Below, piece by piece: positions 7,697 through 14,938 of a stretch of 64,000 nt of DNA (positions are counted from its first letter, which is position 1; each line of letters begins with the position of its first letter). This DNA comes from Thermofilum sp. (GTDB taxonomy: Archaea; Thermoproteota; Thermoprotei; Thermofilales; Thermofilaceae): NCBI GenBank assembly GCA_038741495.1, contig JAVYKX010000004.1, forward strand, positions 19,191 to 83,190, written 5' to 3'. The notes under the pieces are model-generated. The model was not told the DNA's origin, did not search any database, and saw only the letters and a program-made list of their open reading frames with translations. The position numbers and the translations under genes are program-made.

Positions 7697-8557
7697 GTGC
7701 ACGGCGGCCAGCCCCGCGCAGTCATCACGCTCCCCCTCATCTTCCGCTACGTGTTCGCGGTCGGTTTCCTCTTAGGGGTCCTGGTATTCGCGCTTCTCAG
7801 GGAGGCCGGAGCGGGTGCAGGCGGGGTCAGCCCCCAGGAGTCAGCTGCAGCGCTAGCGGTAGCGATACCCGTAGTGGTGGCCTTGCACGAGGCGGCGCAC
7901 GCGGCTGCTGCTCTGCTGCTCGGAGGCTCCCGCGTAGGCTTCGGCGTAGCTAAGCTAGGTCCCTTAGCAGCGGGCATCTACGTGAAAGTCGAGAAGCCTT
8001 TGCCGGTTTCAAGGTGGCTTATCGTCGCGCTCGCCCCCCTGATCATCTCAGCCGCATCCTACCCCTTCATCTTCCTCGGCGGCTTCCCCGGGGCTGTAGC
8101 TCTGATGATCTCTTGGCTCAACGCCGTCGGCGCCTCGGGCGACATCGTCTTCTCGATCCTCGCATCCAGCGCGGGCAGGGGAGCTCTCGTGCAGGACGAA
8201 GGCGACAGGCTCGTCATCGTGGGCGGCAAGCCGCGCGCCGTAGCTCTACTCGCCCTAGACGCGGTCTACGTGTTCTTCGTGAGTTTTCTCGCAGTTGCTG
8301 CCGCCTCGCTGGCTGCAGCAGTGCTCACCCGGAGCGAAGTCGCGCTGGCTGGGCTTCCTCTCGCGGAGTTCGCCGTGCGGGGGCCAGCAGAGCCTGCAGG
8401 TTCTCCAGCCGCGGGGGCCAGCTACGAGGTCACGTTATCGGTAAGGCACGGGTCCGTGCTGGCCGCTCTAGCGGCGACGGGCGTCTTCGAAGCAGCCTTA
8501 GGGGCGAGAAGGTCTAGGCGTCTACTCCACCGCTTAACAGAAGTTGAGGCCAAGTGA
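7697..8557 (+). CDS. Membrane zinc-metalloprotease-like protein (DUF3267/M50-like)
   Basis: This 286-residue integral membrane protein has an N-terminal hydrophobic segment (about 12-33). Its second membrane helix carries a zincin motif, HEAAH (64-68). A later segment, SWLNAVGASGDIV (about 139-151), resembles the N-x-x-G-x-x-GD region that supplies the third ligand in DUF3267 proteins. Two further membrane segments and a soluble tail follow. It probably cleaves or processes a membrane protein, but the substrate is unknown. The gene starts with GTG 7697, divergent from hypD, and stands alone. Confidence 0.65.
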   Translation: MHGGQPRAVITLPLIFRYVFAVGFLLGVLVFALLREAGAGAGGVSPQESAAALAVAIPVVVALHEAAHAAAALLLGGSRVGFGVAKLGPLAAGIYVKVEKPLPVSRWLIVALAPLIISAASYPFIFLGGFPGAVALMISWLNAVGASGDIVFSILASSAGRGALVQDEGDRLVIVGGKPRAVALLALDAVYVFFVSFLAVAAASLAAAVLTRSEVALAGLPLAEFAVRGPAEPAGSPAAGASYEVTLSVRHGSVLAALAATGVFEAALGARRSRRLLHRLTEVEAK

Positions 8558-8577
8558 GCGGGTAATCCCTCATTTTT

Positions 8578-8593
8578 TGAGCAGCCCGGCTCA
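8578..8593. other. Small inverted repeat near the tnpB right side
   Basis: TGAGC-agcccg-GCTCA forms a short hairpin after the 3' end of the zincin gene and next to a run of T. It may be a terminator element or the subterminal palindrome of the IS200/IS605-type right end. The sequence cannot decide. Confidence 0.3.
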
Positions 8594-8633
8594 CCGTTCG
8601 CGGAAGTAGCCCTGCCAGCCGGCCCGGGTAGCA

Positions 8634-8644
8634 AGTATATAAGG
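8634..8644 (+). promoter_or_regulatory. Strong TATA box facing the tnpB 3' end
   Basis: The sequence agtatataagg is among the best TATA boxes in the window and points rightwards. Transcription would begin near 8665 and run antisense into the 3' part of tnpB. No protein-like ORF follows on this strand, so the product would be an RNA. Confidence 0.5.
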
Positions 8645-8649
8645 GAGGA

Positions 8650-8805
8650 GCCCGCAGCTCTCTCAGTTGTTTATGGCTCTGCGGGTGACCCGCGCCGTGC
8701 TCATCTCCCCCTTTTGGCCGTTGCGGGCCTCTGGGGCCCGCCCTGCGGCCTCCTCGCGGGATAGCCGGGGCGGGTCATGGGGTCGGCCGCCCTTGGCGGT
8801 GGCCT
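8650..8805. ncRNA. Structured RNA candidate: TnpB-associated omega RNA or antisense RNA
   Basis: This region overlapping the 3' end of tnpB is unusually rich in perfect stems. CCCGCAG (8651-8657) can pair with CTGCGGG (8679-8685). GCGGGT-g-ACCCGC occupies 8681-8693. A two-tier hairpin is made by GGCCG (8716-8720) with CGGCC (8746-8750) around GCGGGCC-tctgg-GGCCCGC (8723-8741). CCGCC-ctt-GGCGG lies at 8787-8799. TnpB proteins use a guide RNA (omega RNA) transcribed in the tnpB direction whose scaffold overlaps the tnpB 3' end and the element right end, and the position fits. The alternative is a plus-strand RNA from the TATA box at 8634. Which strand is used is unresolved. Confidence 0.4.
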
Positions 8806-10257
8806 ACACCCTCTCCTTTCAGCGCACCGTCGCCGGAGCGCATCCCCGGAGGGGGACCTCCCAGTTGGTAGCGGGGGTGGACCCTCGATCCCGCGCGCGG
8901 AGCACCCGGGCACCAGCGCCGCCAAAGCGGCAGGGTCCCGGGAAGGGGGGCTCTGGTGCTCGAAACTCGGCGCTAAGACGCTCGGGTGCTCGCGGAGCCA
9001 TGCTCGCAACCTCTCGGCTAGGCCTAGGCCCTCGAGGAACTTGGCGATTAGGGCAATACACGCGTTGTAATCGCGGTTCCAGACCAGGCCGCACTGGCTG
9101 CAACGGTAATGGCGCCACCCAACCTCGACTCCCCTCCTCCCGCAGAGGGGGCAGTACTGCCCCGAAGCCCTCACCTCCATGTAGAGCGCTCCTTCGTAGC
9201 GGCACAGGTTCTCCAGCCTCCTGCAGATTCTCAGGATGGTGTTCTGCAGCGGCGTCCCCCTCAAGCTCTCGGGGTCCGGCTTGTCCACCACTATCACCAC
9301 CCTCCCATGCTCCCTGATCTTTCCACGAAGGTAGTGGACTAGCTGCCTCTCCCACTCCCTCACCCTGGCCGCGTGCGCCCCGTGAACCTCGCCGAGCAGC
9401 TCCTTTGCCTTCGAGGGTGTTAGTGGCACGCTGGCGGGGAATATCTCGCGCAGCTCCCCGTACTTCTCGCGCACCGCCGAGGGGCTGCGCCCGCTCCTAG
9501 CGCTGTCCTTGTAGCTCTGCAGCGCGCTGACCAGCCCCCACTCCTTCCTCGGGGGCTTCACCCTCATCGGCTGCCGCACCATCCTCACCCTGTCCCCGAC
9601 CTCGAAGCCCAGTATTGCGAGGCCGTTCCTACTGTTGACGTCGAGGGCGAAGACCGCGAACGGCGCCGGGTAGTCTGCGTCGTCGCACTCCTCACCCGCC
9701 TCAGACCACCACCTCAGCGGGCTGCGGCGCGCCACCAGCCTAAGCCCGCCAGTGCAGGTGAGGAACATTGTAAAGCGTGGCGGAGGATCTAGCTCCAGCT
9801 CCCCGATCAGCGCTTCGACTAAGCTCCTCTTCAGGGGGATCGCTATCCCCATACCCTTGAACGTCAGCACCCCCCTGTCCAGGTCGAAGCGGCAGACTGC
9901 GTGCGCCGCACCGTACACCCTCCCCCTCCACCTGAACTGCGCCAGCAGCGGGATCGGCGGAGTCCTCCACTTCCTCCTCTGCTTCCTCCGCCTGCCTTTC
10001 CGCCTCTTCGGTTTATTGGATGAAAGCATGTTCAGGAATTCCTTCTTGTAGTAGAGGTAGTCCTTGTGTGGAAGGACTACCTCGCTCCCCGCGCCGGCCA
10101 TAGCCTCGAGGATTACCTTGTAGAGCGCCGCGAGAGCCGCCTCGAGAGCGCTGGAAGCCTTGATCCTGAAGACCCTGAAGCCATCCCCCGGGGCCATCTT
10201 CCCAGGGGTTCCTTTCGCCGTGCCGGCCCCCATCCCCATCCGCCCCCCCAGCTTCAC
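8701..10257 (-). CDS. tnpB: TnpB-type RNA-guided nuclease of an IS200/IS605 (IS1341) element
   Basis: The 518-residue reading has a basic N-terminal half (about residues 80-97) and a RuvC-like C-terminal half. RuvC-I is D206 in FALDVNSRNG. The zinc ribbon uses C369, C372, C386 and C389. RuvC-III is D396 in WNRDYNAC. At RuvC-II, where TnpB normally has Glu, the sequence is VVIVVDKPDPES with D325, so activity may be altered. Residues after about 425 are low-complexity and probably reflect RNA-coding DNA read through in frame. No TnpA lies nearby. A TATA-like tatttatg (about 10270-10277) precedes the GTG at 10257, giving a leaderless mRNA. Confidence 0.85.
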   Translation of the reverse strand: MKLGGRMGMGAGTAKGTPGKMAPGDGFRVFRIKASSALEAALAALYKVILEAMAGAGSEVVLPHKDYLYYKKEFLNMLSSNKPKRRKGRRRKQRRKWRTPPIPLLAQFRWRGRVYGAAHAVCRFDLDRGVLTFKGMGIAIPLKRSLVEALIGELELDPPPRFTMFLTCTGGLRLVARRSPLRWWSEAGEECDDADYPAPFAVFALDVNSRNGLAILGFEVGDRVRMVRQPMRVKPPRKEWGLVSALQSYKDSARSGRSPSAVREKYGELREIFPASVPLTPSKAKELLGEVHGAHAARVREWERQLVHYLRGKIREHGRVVIVVDKPDPESLRGTPLQNTILRICRRLENLCRYEGALYMEVRASGQYCPLCGRRGVEVGWRHYRCSQCGLVWNRDYNACIALIAKFLEGLGLAERLRAWLREHPSVLAPSFEHQSPPSRDPAALAALVPGCSARGIEGPPPLPTGRSPSGDALRRRCAERRGCRPPPRAADPMTRPGYPARRPQGGPQRPATAKRGR

Positions 10258-10290
10258 TTGCCCAAACCCTATTTATGGCCGCAAGGGATA

Positions 10291-10309
10291 CGGGGGTCAA
10301 CGCCCCCCG
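10291..10309. other. Hairpin upstream of tnpB, possible left end
   Basis: CGGGGG (10291-10296) and CCCCCG (10304-10309) form a 6-bp stem with a 7-base loop just upstream of the tnpB promoter. IS200/IS605 elements carry subterminal hairpins at their ends, so this may mark the left end. The exact boundary cannot be fixed without an empty site. Confidence 0.3.
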
Positions 10310-10603
10310 GGAGAATGGTGCCGGCGCTTGAGGGAAGGCTGGCTCACCCTCTACATGGCTTTCGCCACAGGGTGAAGGTATGGAGCGGCTCGCGAGCAGC
10401 GAGGGTAGAAAGCTGGGGGCTGGGGGGTGGGTCGAGGGGCGCGGAGCTCCAGCAGCTCTTCGGCGAGTACGGGTTGGGGCTGGCGCTCAGGCTGCTGCGG
10501 GCACCCCCCCCCCCGGTGCCCACGTCCAGCCGGTGCCACGCGTAGCTCACGGAAAGCGTTAAGCAGGGGCTGCACTTATTCTATGCGGTGGGGGTGGTGG
10601 AGC
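10310..10603. other. GC-rich spacer between tnpB and corQ with a C-run hairpin
   Basis: Several overlapping ORFs cross this region but have poor composition. One short frame (about 10440-10545, with LQQLFGEYGLGLALRLL) looks protein-like and may be a remnant. A perfect inverted repeat, GGGCACC (10499-10505) with GGTGCCC (10515-10521), encloses a run of nine C. It could act as a terminator or insulating structure ahead of corQ. Confidence 0.35.
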
Positions 10604-11173
10604 ATGAGCGCGCAGGAGCTTTCCAGCCGCCTGGAGGAGGCTGTGTCCCAGTGGAGGAGAAAGTACGCGGAGGAGATTCAGAAAGGACCTTCGAGGCCTA
10701 GCGCGGGTAGGCTGCGGCTTGAGGATTTCCTGGTAGAGAGGAGGCCTTTCTTCTCGAGCATCGACAACTCAGATGTGTTCTACGTTAACACGTTTAGGCT
10801 CATCGAGTACACTGCGCTGAGCGACGCCCTCCCCTCCAAGGTCTCGCTGATGAGGTCCTCCGGGTACAACCTGGGGGTCAACCTCGTGCGGAGCGGGCTC
10901 GTGCGGAGCCTCGACGACGCTCCACTAGCACTAGCGCTGTACAGGGTTGGGCTCATGGACGTGGTGAAGGAGAGCTTGAGCTCGATGAAGGTGAATATCT
11001 ACGAGTGTATGAGCTGCTACGGGGTCCCCAACCTGGGTAAGACTCTCTGCGACTTTGAGGCTGGAGTGCTTCAGGGAGTGCTGAGAGAGCTTTACGGCCC
11101 GAACATCGTTCGCGAGAAGTACTGCTGGGGGCTCGGCTTCTCGTTCTGCGGCTTCGAGATCGTTTTCGAGTAG
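10604..11173 (+). CDS. corQ: V4R-domain protein, CorQ-like CO-responsive regulator subunit
   Basis: The 189-residue protein has a C-terminal V4R (4-vinyl reductase) domain, about residues 70-189. It carries the family's Cys-rich segments YECMSCYGVPNLGKTLCDFEAG and EKYCWGLGFSFCGFEI (C174, C182). V4R domains bind small hydrophobic ligands or act as sensors. In Thermococcus onnurineus the CO-responsive pair CorQ (V4R domain) and CorR (LysR-type DNA-binding domain) controls the CO dehydrogenase cluster. The same two domain types occur here in adjacent genes just before cooF-cooS, which supports the name. ATG 10604 was chosen over upstream in-frame starts because the longer N terminus is low-complexity. 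CorR follows after 6 bases. Confidence 0.8.
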   Translation: MSAQELSSRLEEAVSQWRRKYAEEIQKGPSRPSAGRLRLEDFLVERRPFFSSIDNSDVFYVNTFRLIEYTALSDALPSKVSLMRSSGYNLGVNLVRSGLVRSLDDAPLALALYRVGLMDVVKESLSSMKVNIYECMSCYGVPNLGKTLCDFEAGVLQGVLRELYGPNIVREKYCWGLGFSFCGFEIVFE

Positions 11174-11179
11174 GTCGGT

Positions 11180-12271
11180 ATGAAGCGCACGCTGCTGTTA
11201 TCGCTGTCGCCGAGCTGCGAGGGCAGCTGCCCCTCATGCCCCTTCGTGGGTGGGGAGAGGCTCCTCTCCTACGATGTGCTGAAGCATCTTCTCGAAACTC
11301 TCGAGAGAGTTGACGAGACGGTAGTCGTTTGCTCCTGGGCGAGCCACCCAGACCTGCTTAGGATTGGAAAGCTAGTCTTCGAGGCTTCCAGAAAGGTCAC
11401 ATGGCTCGTTTCACCAGCCGAGCTGGCTAAACTCGCTAAAGTGCGTGCAGCTCTATCTAGCGCGGACGAGCTGGTAGTCGTTACGCATGAAGCCCAGCAG
11501 CCACCCCCGCTCGAGCACTTGAAGACTATTCTCTCGGCTTTCGATCTGCGCGTCGGACTATGGTGGGTTTTCGGGGATTCTCTACCCGCTTTAGGGAGCT
11601 TCAGGGACACGGTGAAGCTCGCGCAGAGCATGGGGCTTAAGCTCGTAGTGGGCGAGACCCCGTACAGCTGCGATAGCGGCAGAGATGCTTCACGCTTCGC
11701 TTCAGCGCTGAAAGCCGAGGTCGGCTTGCCGATGGGGCAGGTTTACGGCTACACCGCTGCGAGAGCGTACTTCTACGGCTACCCTGCCCTACTCCTCCTG
11801 CGGCCGCTTCACCTCCGCGGTTTTCTCTACCTCTCACACGAAGGCCTCCTGCGGAAGCACCCGAGGGATCCTGAAGCCGTGAATGCTAGCGAAGCTGACA
11901 CTGGCACGCTGAGGAAGCTTCTCTTCTCCAGCGGCTCCCCCTGCATCAACACGCCGGCCTTCAGGCTCGAGGTTCAGCTGAGCATGAGGGAAGACGCGAC
12001 GGGTACTGTGATAACGCCTCAGATGATCGCTCTCCTCGAGGCTATCCACTCCGTAAAATCCCTGAAAGCTGCCTGCGCTGCGCTCGGAATCCCCTATCCC
12101 ACCTGCCTGGAGAAGCTGAAGACGCTCGAGAGGAACCTCGGCCACAAGCTCGTGGAGACGCGGCGTGGGGGTAAGTCTAGGGGGGTGTGCCACCTCACAG
12201 AGTTCGGCCTTCAAGTGCTTGCAGCCTACCGCGAAGCGCTGAGAGCTGTCTACGAGAGAATTCCGGGCTGA
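11180..12271 (+). CDS. corR: CorR-like regulator: CX3CX2C domain fused to C-terminal helix-turn-helix
   Basis: This 363-residue protein pairs with CorQ. Its N terminus holds C13-x3-C17-x2-C20, exactly the radical-SAM iron-sulfur spacing, followed by GGE and a predicted alpha/beta domain to about residue 220. The last 85 residues are a winged helix of the LysR/ModE N-terminal type (LLEAIHSVKSLKAACAALGI, then LEKLKTLERNLGHKLVETRRGG), here at the C terminus. This suggests an Fe-S or radical-SAM-derived sensor driving DNA binding. Whether SAM chemistry occurs is unknown; the cluster may only sense CO or redox state. The likely target is the inverted repeat before cooF. Confidence 0.75.
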   Translation: MKRTLLLSLSPSCEGSCPSCPFVGGERLLSYDVLKHLLETLERVDETVVVCSWASHPDLLRIGKLVFEASRKVTWLVSPAELAKLAKVRAALSSADELVVVTHEAQQPPPLEHLKTILSAFDLRVGLWWVFGDSLPALGSFRDTVKLAQSMGLKLVVGETPYSCDSGRDASRFASALKAEVGLPMGQVYGYTAARAYFYGYPALLLLRPLHLRGFLYLSHEGLLRKHPRDPEAVNASEADTGTLRKLLFSSGSPCINTPAFRLEVQLSMREDATGTVITPQMIALLEAIHSVKSLKAACAALGIPYPTCLEKLKTLERNLGHKLVETRRGGKSRGVCHLTEFGLQVLAAYREALRAVYERIPG

Positions 12272-12327
12272 AATTCATTCAACCGAGTAGTAGCGATAAG
12301 CACTCGGCTTCTCCTTAATAATGTGCA

Positions 12328-12351
12328 TTATGTATAACTCGGAATACATAA
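12328..12351. promoter_or_regulatory. Inverted-repeat operator overlapping the cooF promoter
   Basis: TTATGTAT (12328-12335) and ATACATAA (12344-12351) are perfect 8-bp inverted arms separated by 8 bp, so arm centres are 16 bp apart. The right arm merges with a TATA-like element (atacataaaatt), about 30 bases before the cooF GTG. A second palindrome, TAATG-tg-CATTA (12319-12330), abuts it. It is the only such structure between corR and cooF, so it is the best candidate for the CorR binding site. Confidence 0.6.
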
Positions 12352-12380
12352 AATTCGCGATACAGTATTAGGTCGCAGCG

Positions 12381-13004
12381 GTGAGGGGTTTGGAGCAGCT
12401 CTTCATCCTAGTTCTACCCGAGCTGTGCACCGGCTGCAAGTCCTGCGAGATCGCGTGCGCAGTCGAGCATTCGCGGACGAAGTGCATATACACTGCTCAC
12501 TTGGAGGAACCTCGCCCGGTTCCGAGAATTCGCGTACTACTGGCTGACGGGTACTCGGTACCTATGCGTTGCCAGCACTGCGCGGATGCCCCCTGCATGG
12601 CTGTATGCCCCACGAAGGCGATCTCCAGGTCGCCGGAAGGTTTCATCCTGCTGGACAGCGCTAAGTGCATCGGCTGTCTTATGTGCGCGCAGGCGTGCCC
12701 CTTCGGCGCGGTCAGGCTTGACACCGCCCTGAGGGTAGCGGTTAAGTGCGACTTCTGCTTCGAGAGAGTCAGGCAGGGCAGGCAGCCTGCCTGCGCGGAG
12801 GCCTGCCCTACGAGAGCGCTGCGCTTCGGCACTCTTGAGGAGCTTATGGCGCAGGTCGCGGGAGCTAAAGCACGCGAGGTTCTCAAAAGGCTCTCATCCG
12901 AGGCCGGCATCCTGGTGGCTAAGCCTGAGAGGGAAAGGGGTGTTGAGACCCCGATGAGCCCCGCGTTCGTCCGGGAGATGTACAGGGGAGCGGGGTGGGT
13001 GTAA
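12381..13004 (+). CDS. cooF: CooF-type polyferredoxin, electron carrier of CO dehydrogenase
   Basis: The 207-residue iron-sulfur protein has four cysteine groups able to hold four [4Fe-4S] clusters: CTGCKSCEIAC, CQHCADAPCMAVCP, CIGCLMCAQACP and CDFCFERV with CAEACP. This is the CooF/HycB-like pattern. It would take electrons from CooS and hand them to the membrane hydrogenase. The GTG start at 12381 lies about 30 bases after the promoter element. The TAA stop overlaps the ATG of cooS (TAATG), so translation is coupled. Confidence 0.92.
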   Translation: MRGLEQLFILVLPELCTGCKSCEIACAVEHSRTKCIYTAHLEEPRPVPRIRVLLADGYSVPMRCQHCADAPCMAVCPTKAISRSPEGFILLDSAKCIGCLMCAQACPFGAVRLDTALRVAVKCDFCFERVRQGRQPACAEACPTRALRFGTLEELMAQVAGAKAREVLKRLSSEAGILVAKPERERGVETPMSPAFVREMYRGAGWV

Positions 13005-14911
13005 TGAGTGAGGCAAGGAGGTTGAGAGTTAGAGTTCCCGCCGGTGAGGTAACTATCAACCCTGCAGCTGCAGAGCTCATCGAGAAGGCGGAGAGGGAGG
13101 GGGTCGAGACCGCGTGGCACAGGCACCTCGAGCAGCAGCCGCAGTGCGGCTTCGGTCTCCTAGGTATTTGCTGCAGGAACTGCATGCTGGGACCCTGCAG
13201 GATAGACCCCTTCGGCTACGGCCCAGCGAGAGGAGTCTGCGGTGCGGACGCCGACACGATCGTTGCCAGGAATATCGTCAGGATGATCGCCGCAGGTGCA
13301 GCGTCGCACAGTGACCACGCGCGAGATATTCTTCACGTGTTCGAGCTGGTGGGTGAGGGCAAGACCGCGGCGTACAAGGTCACCGACCCCGAGAAGCTCA
13401 GAGCGGTTGCTAGCGCCCTAGGGATACCGGTGGAGGGTAGGAGCGACCAGGAGATCGTGAGGGATCTCGCTCACGTGCTAGCTCACGAGTTCGGCAAGCC
13501 GGGGGAGGAGCCGCTGAAGCTTCTGCTAGCGCTCGCGCCGAAGAGGAGGAAGGAGCTCTGGAGCAAGTTGGGCGTGATGCCCAGAGCGATCGACAGGGAG
13601 GTTAATGAGTGCATGCACAGGACGCACATGGGCGTGGACGCCGACCCCGTCAACTTGCTGCTTCACGGCGTGAGGACGAGCCTCGCGGACGGCTGGAGCG
13701 GCTCCATGATGGCTACTTTTCTCAGCGACATCCTCTTCGGGACCCCGAAGCCCGTAAAGTTTGCCGCGAACCTAGGCGTTCTAAGAGAGGATGCTGTCAA
13801 CATCATCGTCCACGGCCACAACCCAATCCTCTCAATGAAGATAGCAGAGGTCGCGCTGAGCCAGGAGATGCAGGAGCTCGCGAAGAAGTACGGCGCTAAC
13901 GGGGTCAACGTGGCCGGCATATGCTGCACCGGTAACGAGGTGCTCATGAGGCTCGGCGTTCCGGCTATCGGCAACCTCCTGCTCCAGGAGCTCGCCATAA
14001 TCACAGGCGCAGTTGAGGCCATGGTCGTTGACTACCAGTGCGTCATGCCGGCTCTCGCGTCCCTAGCGGAGTGCTACCACACTAAGCTGATCACTACGGA
14101 GCCGAAGGCGAAGATCCCTGGCGCTGTGCACATCGAGTTCGACCCCGCGAAAGCCGATGAGATAGCTAAGAGGATAGTCAAGCTCGCTATCGAGAACTAC
14201 CCCAACAGGAAGAAGGAGAGGGTTCACATCCCCAAAGAGAAGATGGAGGCTGTTGCCGGCTTCAGCGTGGAAGCCATTCTTAAAGCGCTGGGCGGCTCCC
14301 TCGAACCTCTGCTCAACGCGCTGAAAGACGGGACTATCAAGGGCATCGTCGGCATTGTAGGCTGCAACAACCCGAAGGTGAAGCAGAATTACGGTCACAT
14401 CACTCTCACCGAGAAGCTGATCGCCAACGACATCCTGGTAGTAGGCACCGGCTGCTGGGCGATGGCTGCGGCAGCGCACGGCCTCCTCAAGCCCGAGGCA
14501 GCGGAGAAAGCCGGGCCGGGTCTCCGCAAAATCTGCGAGGCGCTGGGCATACCTCCCGCTCTGCACATGGGTAGCTGCGTGGACTGCAGCCGCATCCTGA
14601 TCGCTCTGACGGCTATGGCTGAAGCTCTAGGTGTAGATATCTCCGACCTACCCGTCGCCGGCTCAGCCCCAGAGTGGTACAGCGAGAAAGCTGTCGCTAT
14701 AGGAACCTACTTCGTCGCCACAGGAGTCTTCGTCCACCTCGGTGTCGTGCCGCCAGTCCTCGGCAGCAAGAAGGTCACTAAGCTGCTCACGGAGGACATC
14801 GAGGGCGTGTTCGGAGGAAAGTTCTACGTCGAGCCAGACCCCGTGAAAGCAGCGGACACTATCATCAAGGTGATAATGGAGAAGAGAAAGAAGCTCGGCT
14901 GGCCCACTTAA
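13004..14911 (+). CDS. cooS: Anaerobic Ni-Fe-S carbon monoxide dehydrogenase catalytic subunit
   Basis: This 635-residue protein oxidises CO to CO2 at a [NiFe4S4-5] C-cluster. Visible ligands include D/B-cluster cysteines C48, C56, C57, C60, C65 and C79, and the C-cluster VHGHNP histidines (about 270-272). C-cluster cysteines fall in GICCTGNE (about 308), DYQC (346), GCNNP (454), GTGCWA (484) and MGSC (525). K562 in SEKAVAIG is the acid/base lysine of this family. All catalytic features appear intact and the length is typical of bacterial-type CooS. Lack of nearby acetyl-CoA synthase genes and the following hydrogenase point to respiration with protons rather than carbon fixation. Confidence 0.97.
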   Translation: MSEARRLRVRVPAGEVTINPAAAELIEKAEREGVETAWHRHLEQQPQCGFGLLGICCRNCMLGPCRIDPFGYGPARGVCGADADTIVARNIVRMIAAGAASHSDHARDILHVFELVGEGKTAAYKVTDPEKLRAVASALGIPVEGRSDQEIVRDLAHVLAHEFGKPGEEPLKLLLALAPKRRKELWSKLGVMPRAIDREVNECMHRTHMGVDADPVNLLLHGVRTSLADGWSGSMMATFLSDILFGTPKPVKFAANLGVLREDAVNIIVHGHNPILSMKIAEVALSQEMQELAKKYGANGVNVAGICCTGNEVLMRLGVPAIGNLLLQELAIITGAVEAMVVDYQCVMPALASLAECYHTKLITTEPKAKIPGAVHIEFDPAKADEIAKRIVKLAIENYPNRKKERVHIPKEKMEAVAGFSVEAILKALGGSLEPLLNALKDGTIKGIVGIVGCNNPKVKQNYGHITLTEKLIANDILVVGTGCWAMAAAAHGLLKPEAAEKAGPGLRKICEALGIPPALHMGSCVDCSRILIALTAMAEALGVDISDLPVAGSAPEWYSEKAVAIGTYFVATGVFVHLGVVPPVLGSKKVTKLLTEDIEGVFGGKFYVEPDPVKAADTIIKVIMEKRKKLGWPT

Positions 14912-14938
14912 AATCGCTCTTTTTTACCGGTGTTTTTA

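Noticed and set aside
8673..9317. Long plus-strand ORF downstream of the strong TATA box
   Set aside because: The translation is Arg/Pro/Gly/Ser-rich and is antisense to tnpB. The TATA box more likely drives an RNA, if anything.
10066..10545. Plus-strand ORF of 159 codons overlapping the tnpB start
   Set aside because: Mostly antisense to tnpB and low-complexity. Only a short part near 10440-10545 looks protein-like, which is too little to call a gene.
10604..12271. Possibility that the CO operon is controlled by CooA or RcoM
   Set aside because: Neither a CRP-type haem sensor nor a PAS-LytTR protein is encoded nearby. The adjacent pair has V4R and LysR/ModE-like domains, matching CorQ and CorR.
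13004..14911. CO dehydrogenase as part of an acetyl-CoA synthase pathway
   Set aside because: No acsB/cdhC, cdhD or cdhE genes are in the window, and cooS is followed by a hydrogenase operon. A link to the corrinoid pair at 3.5 kb would be speculation.
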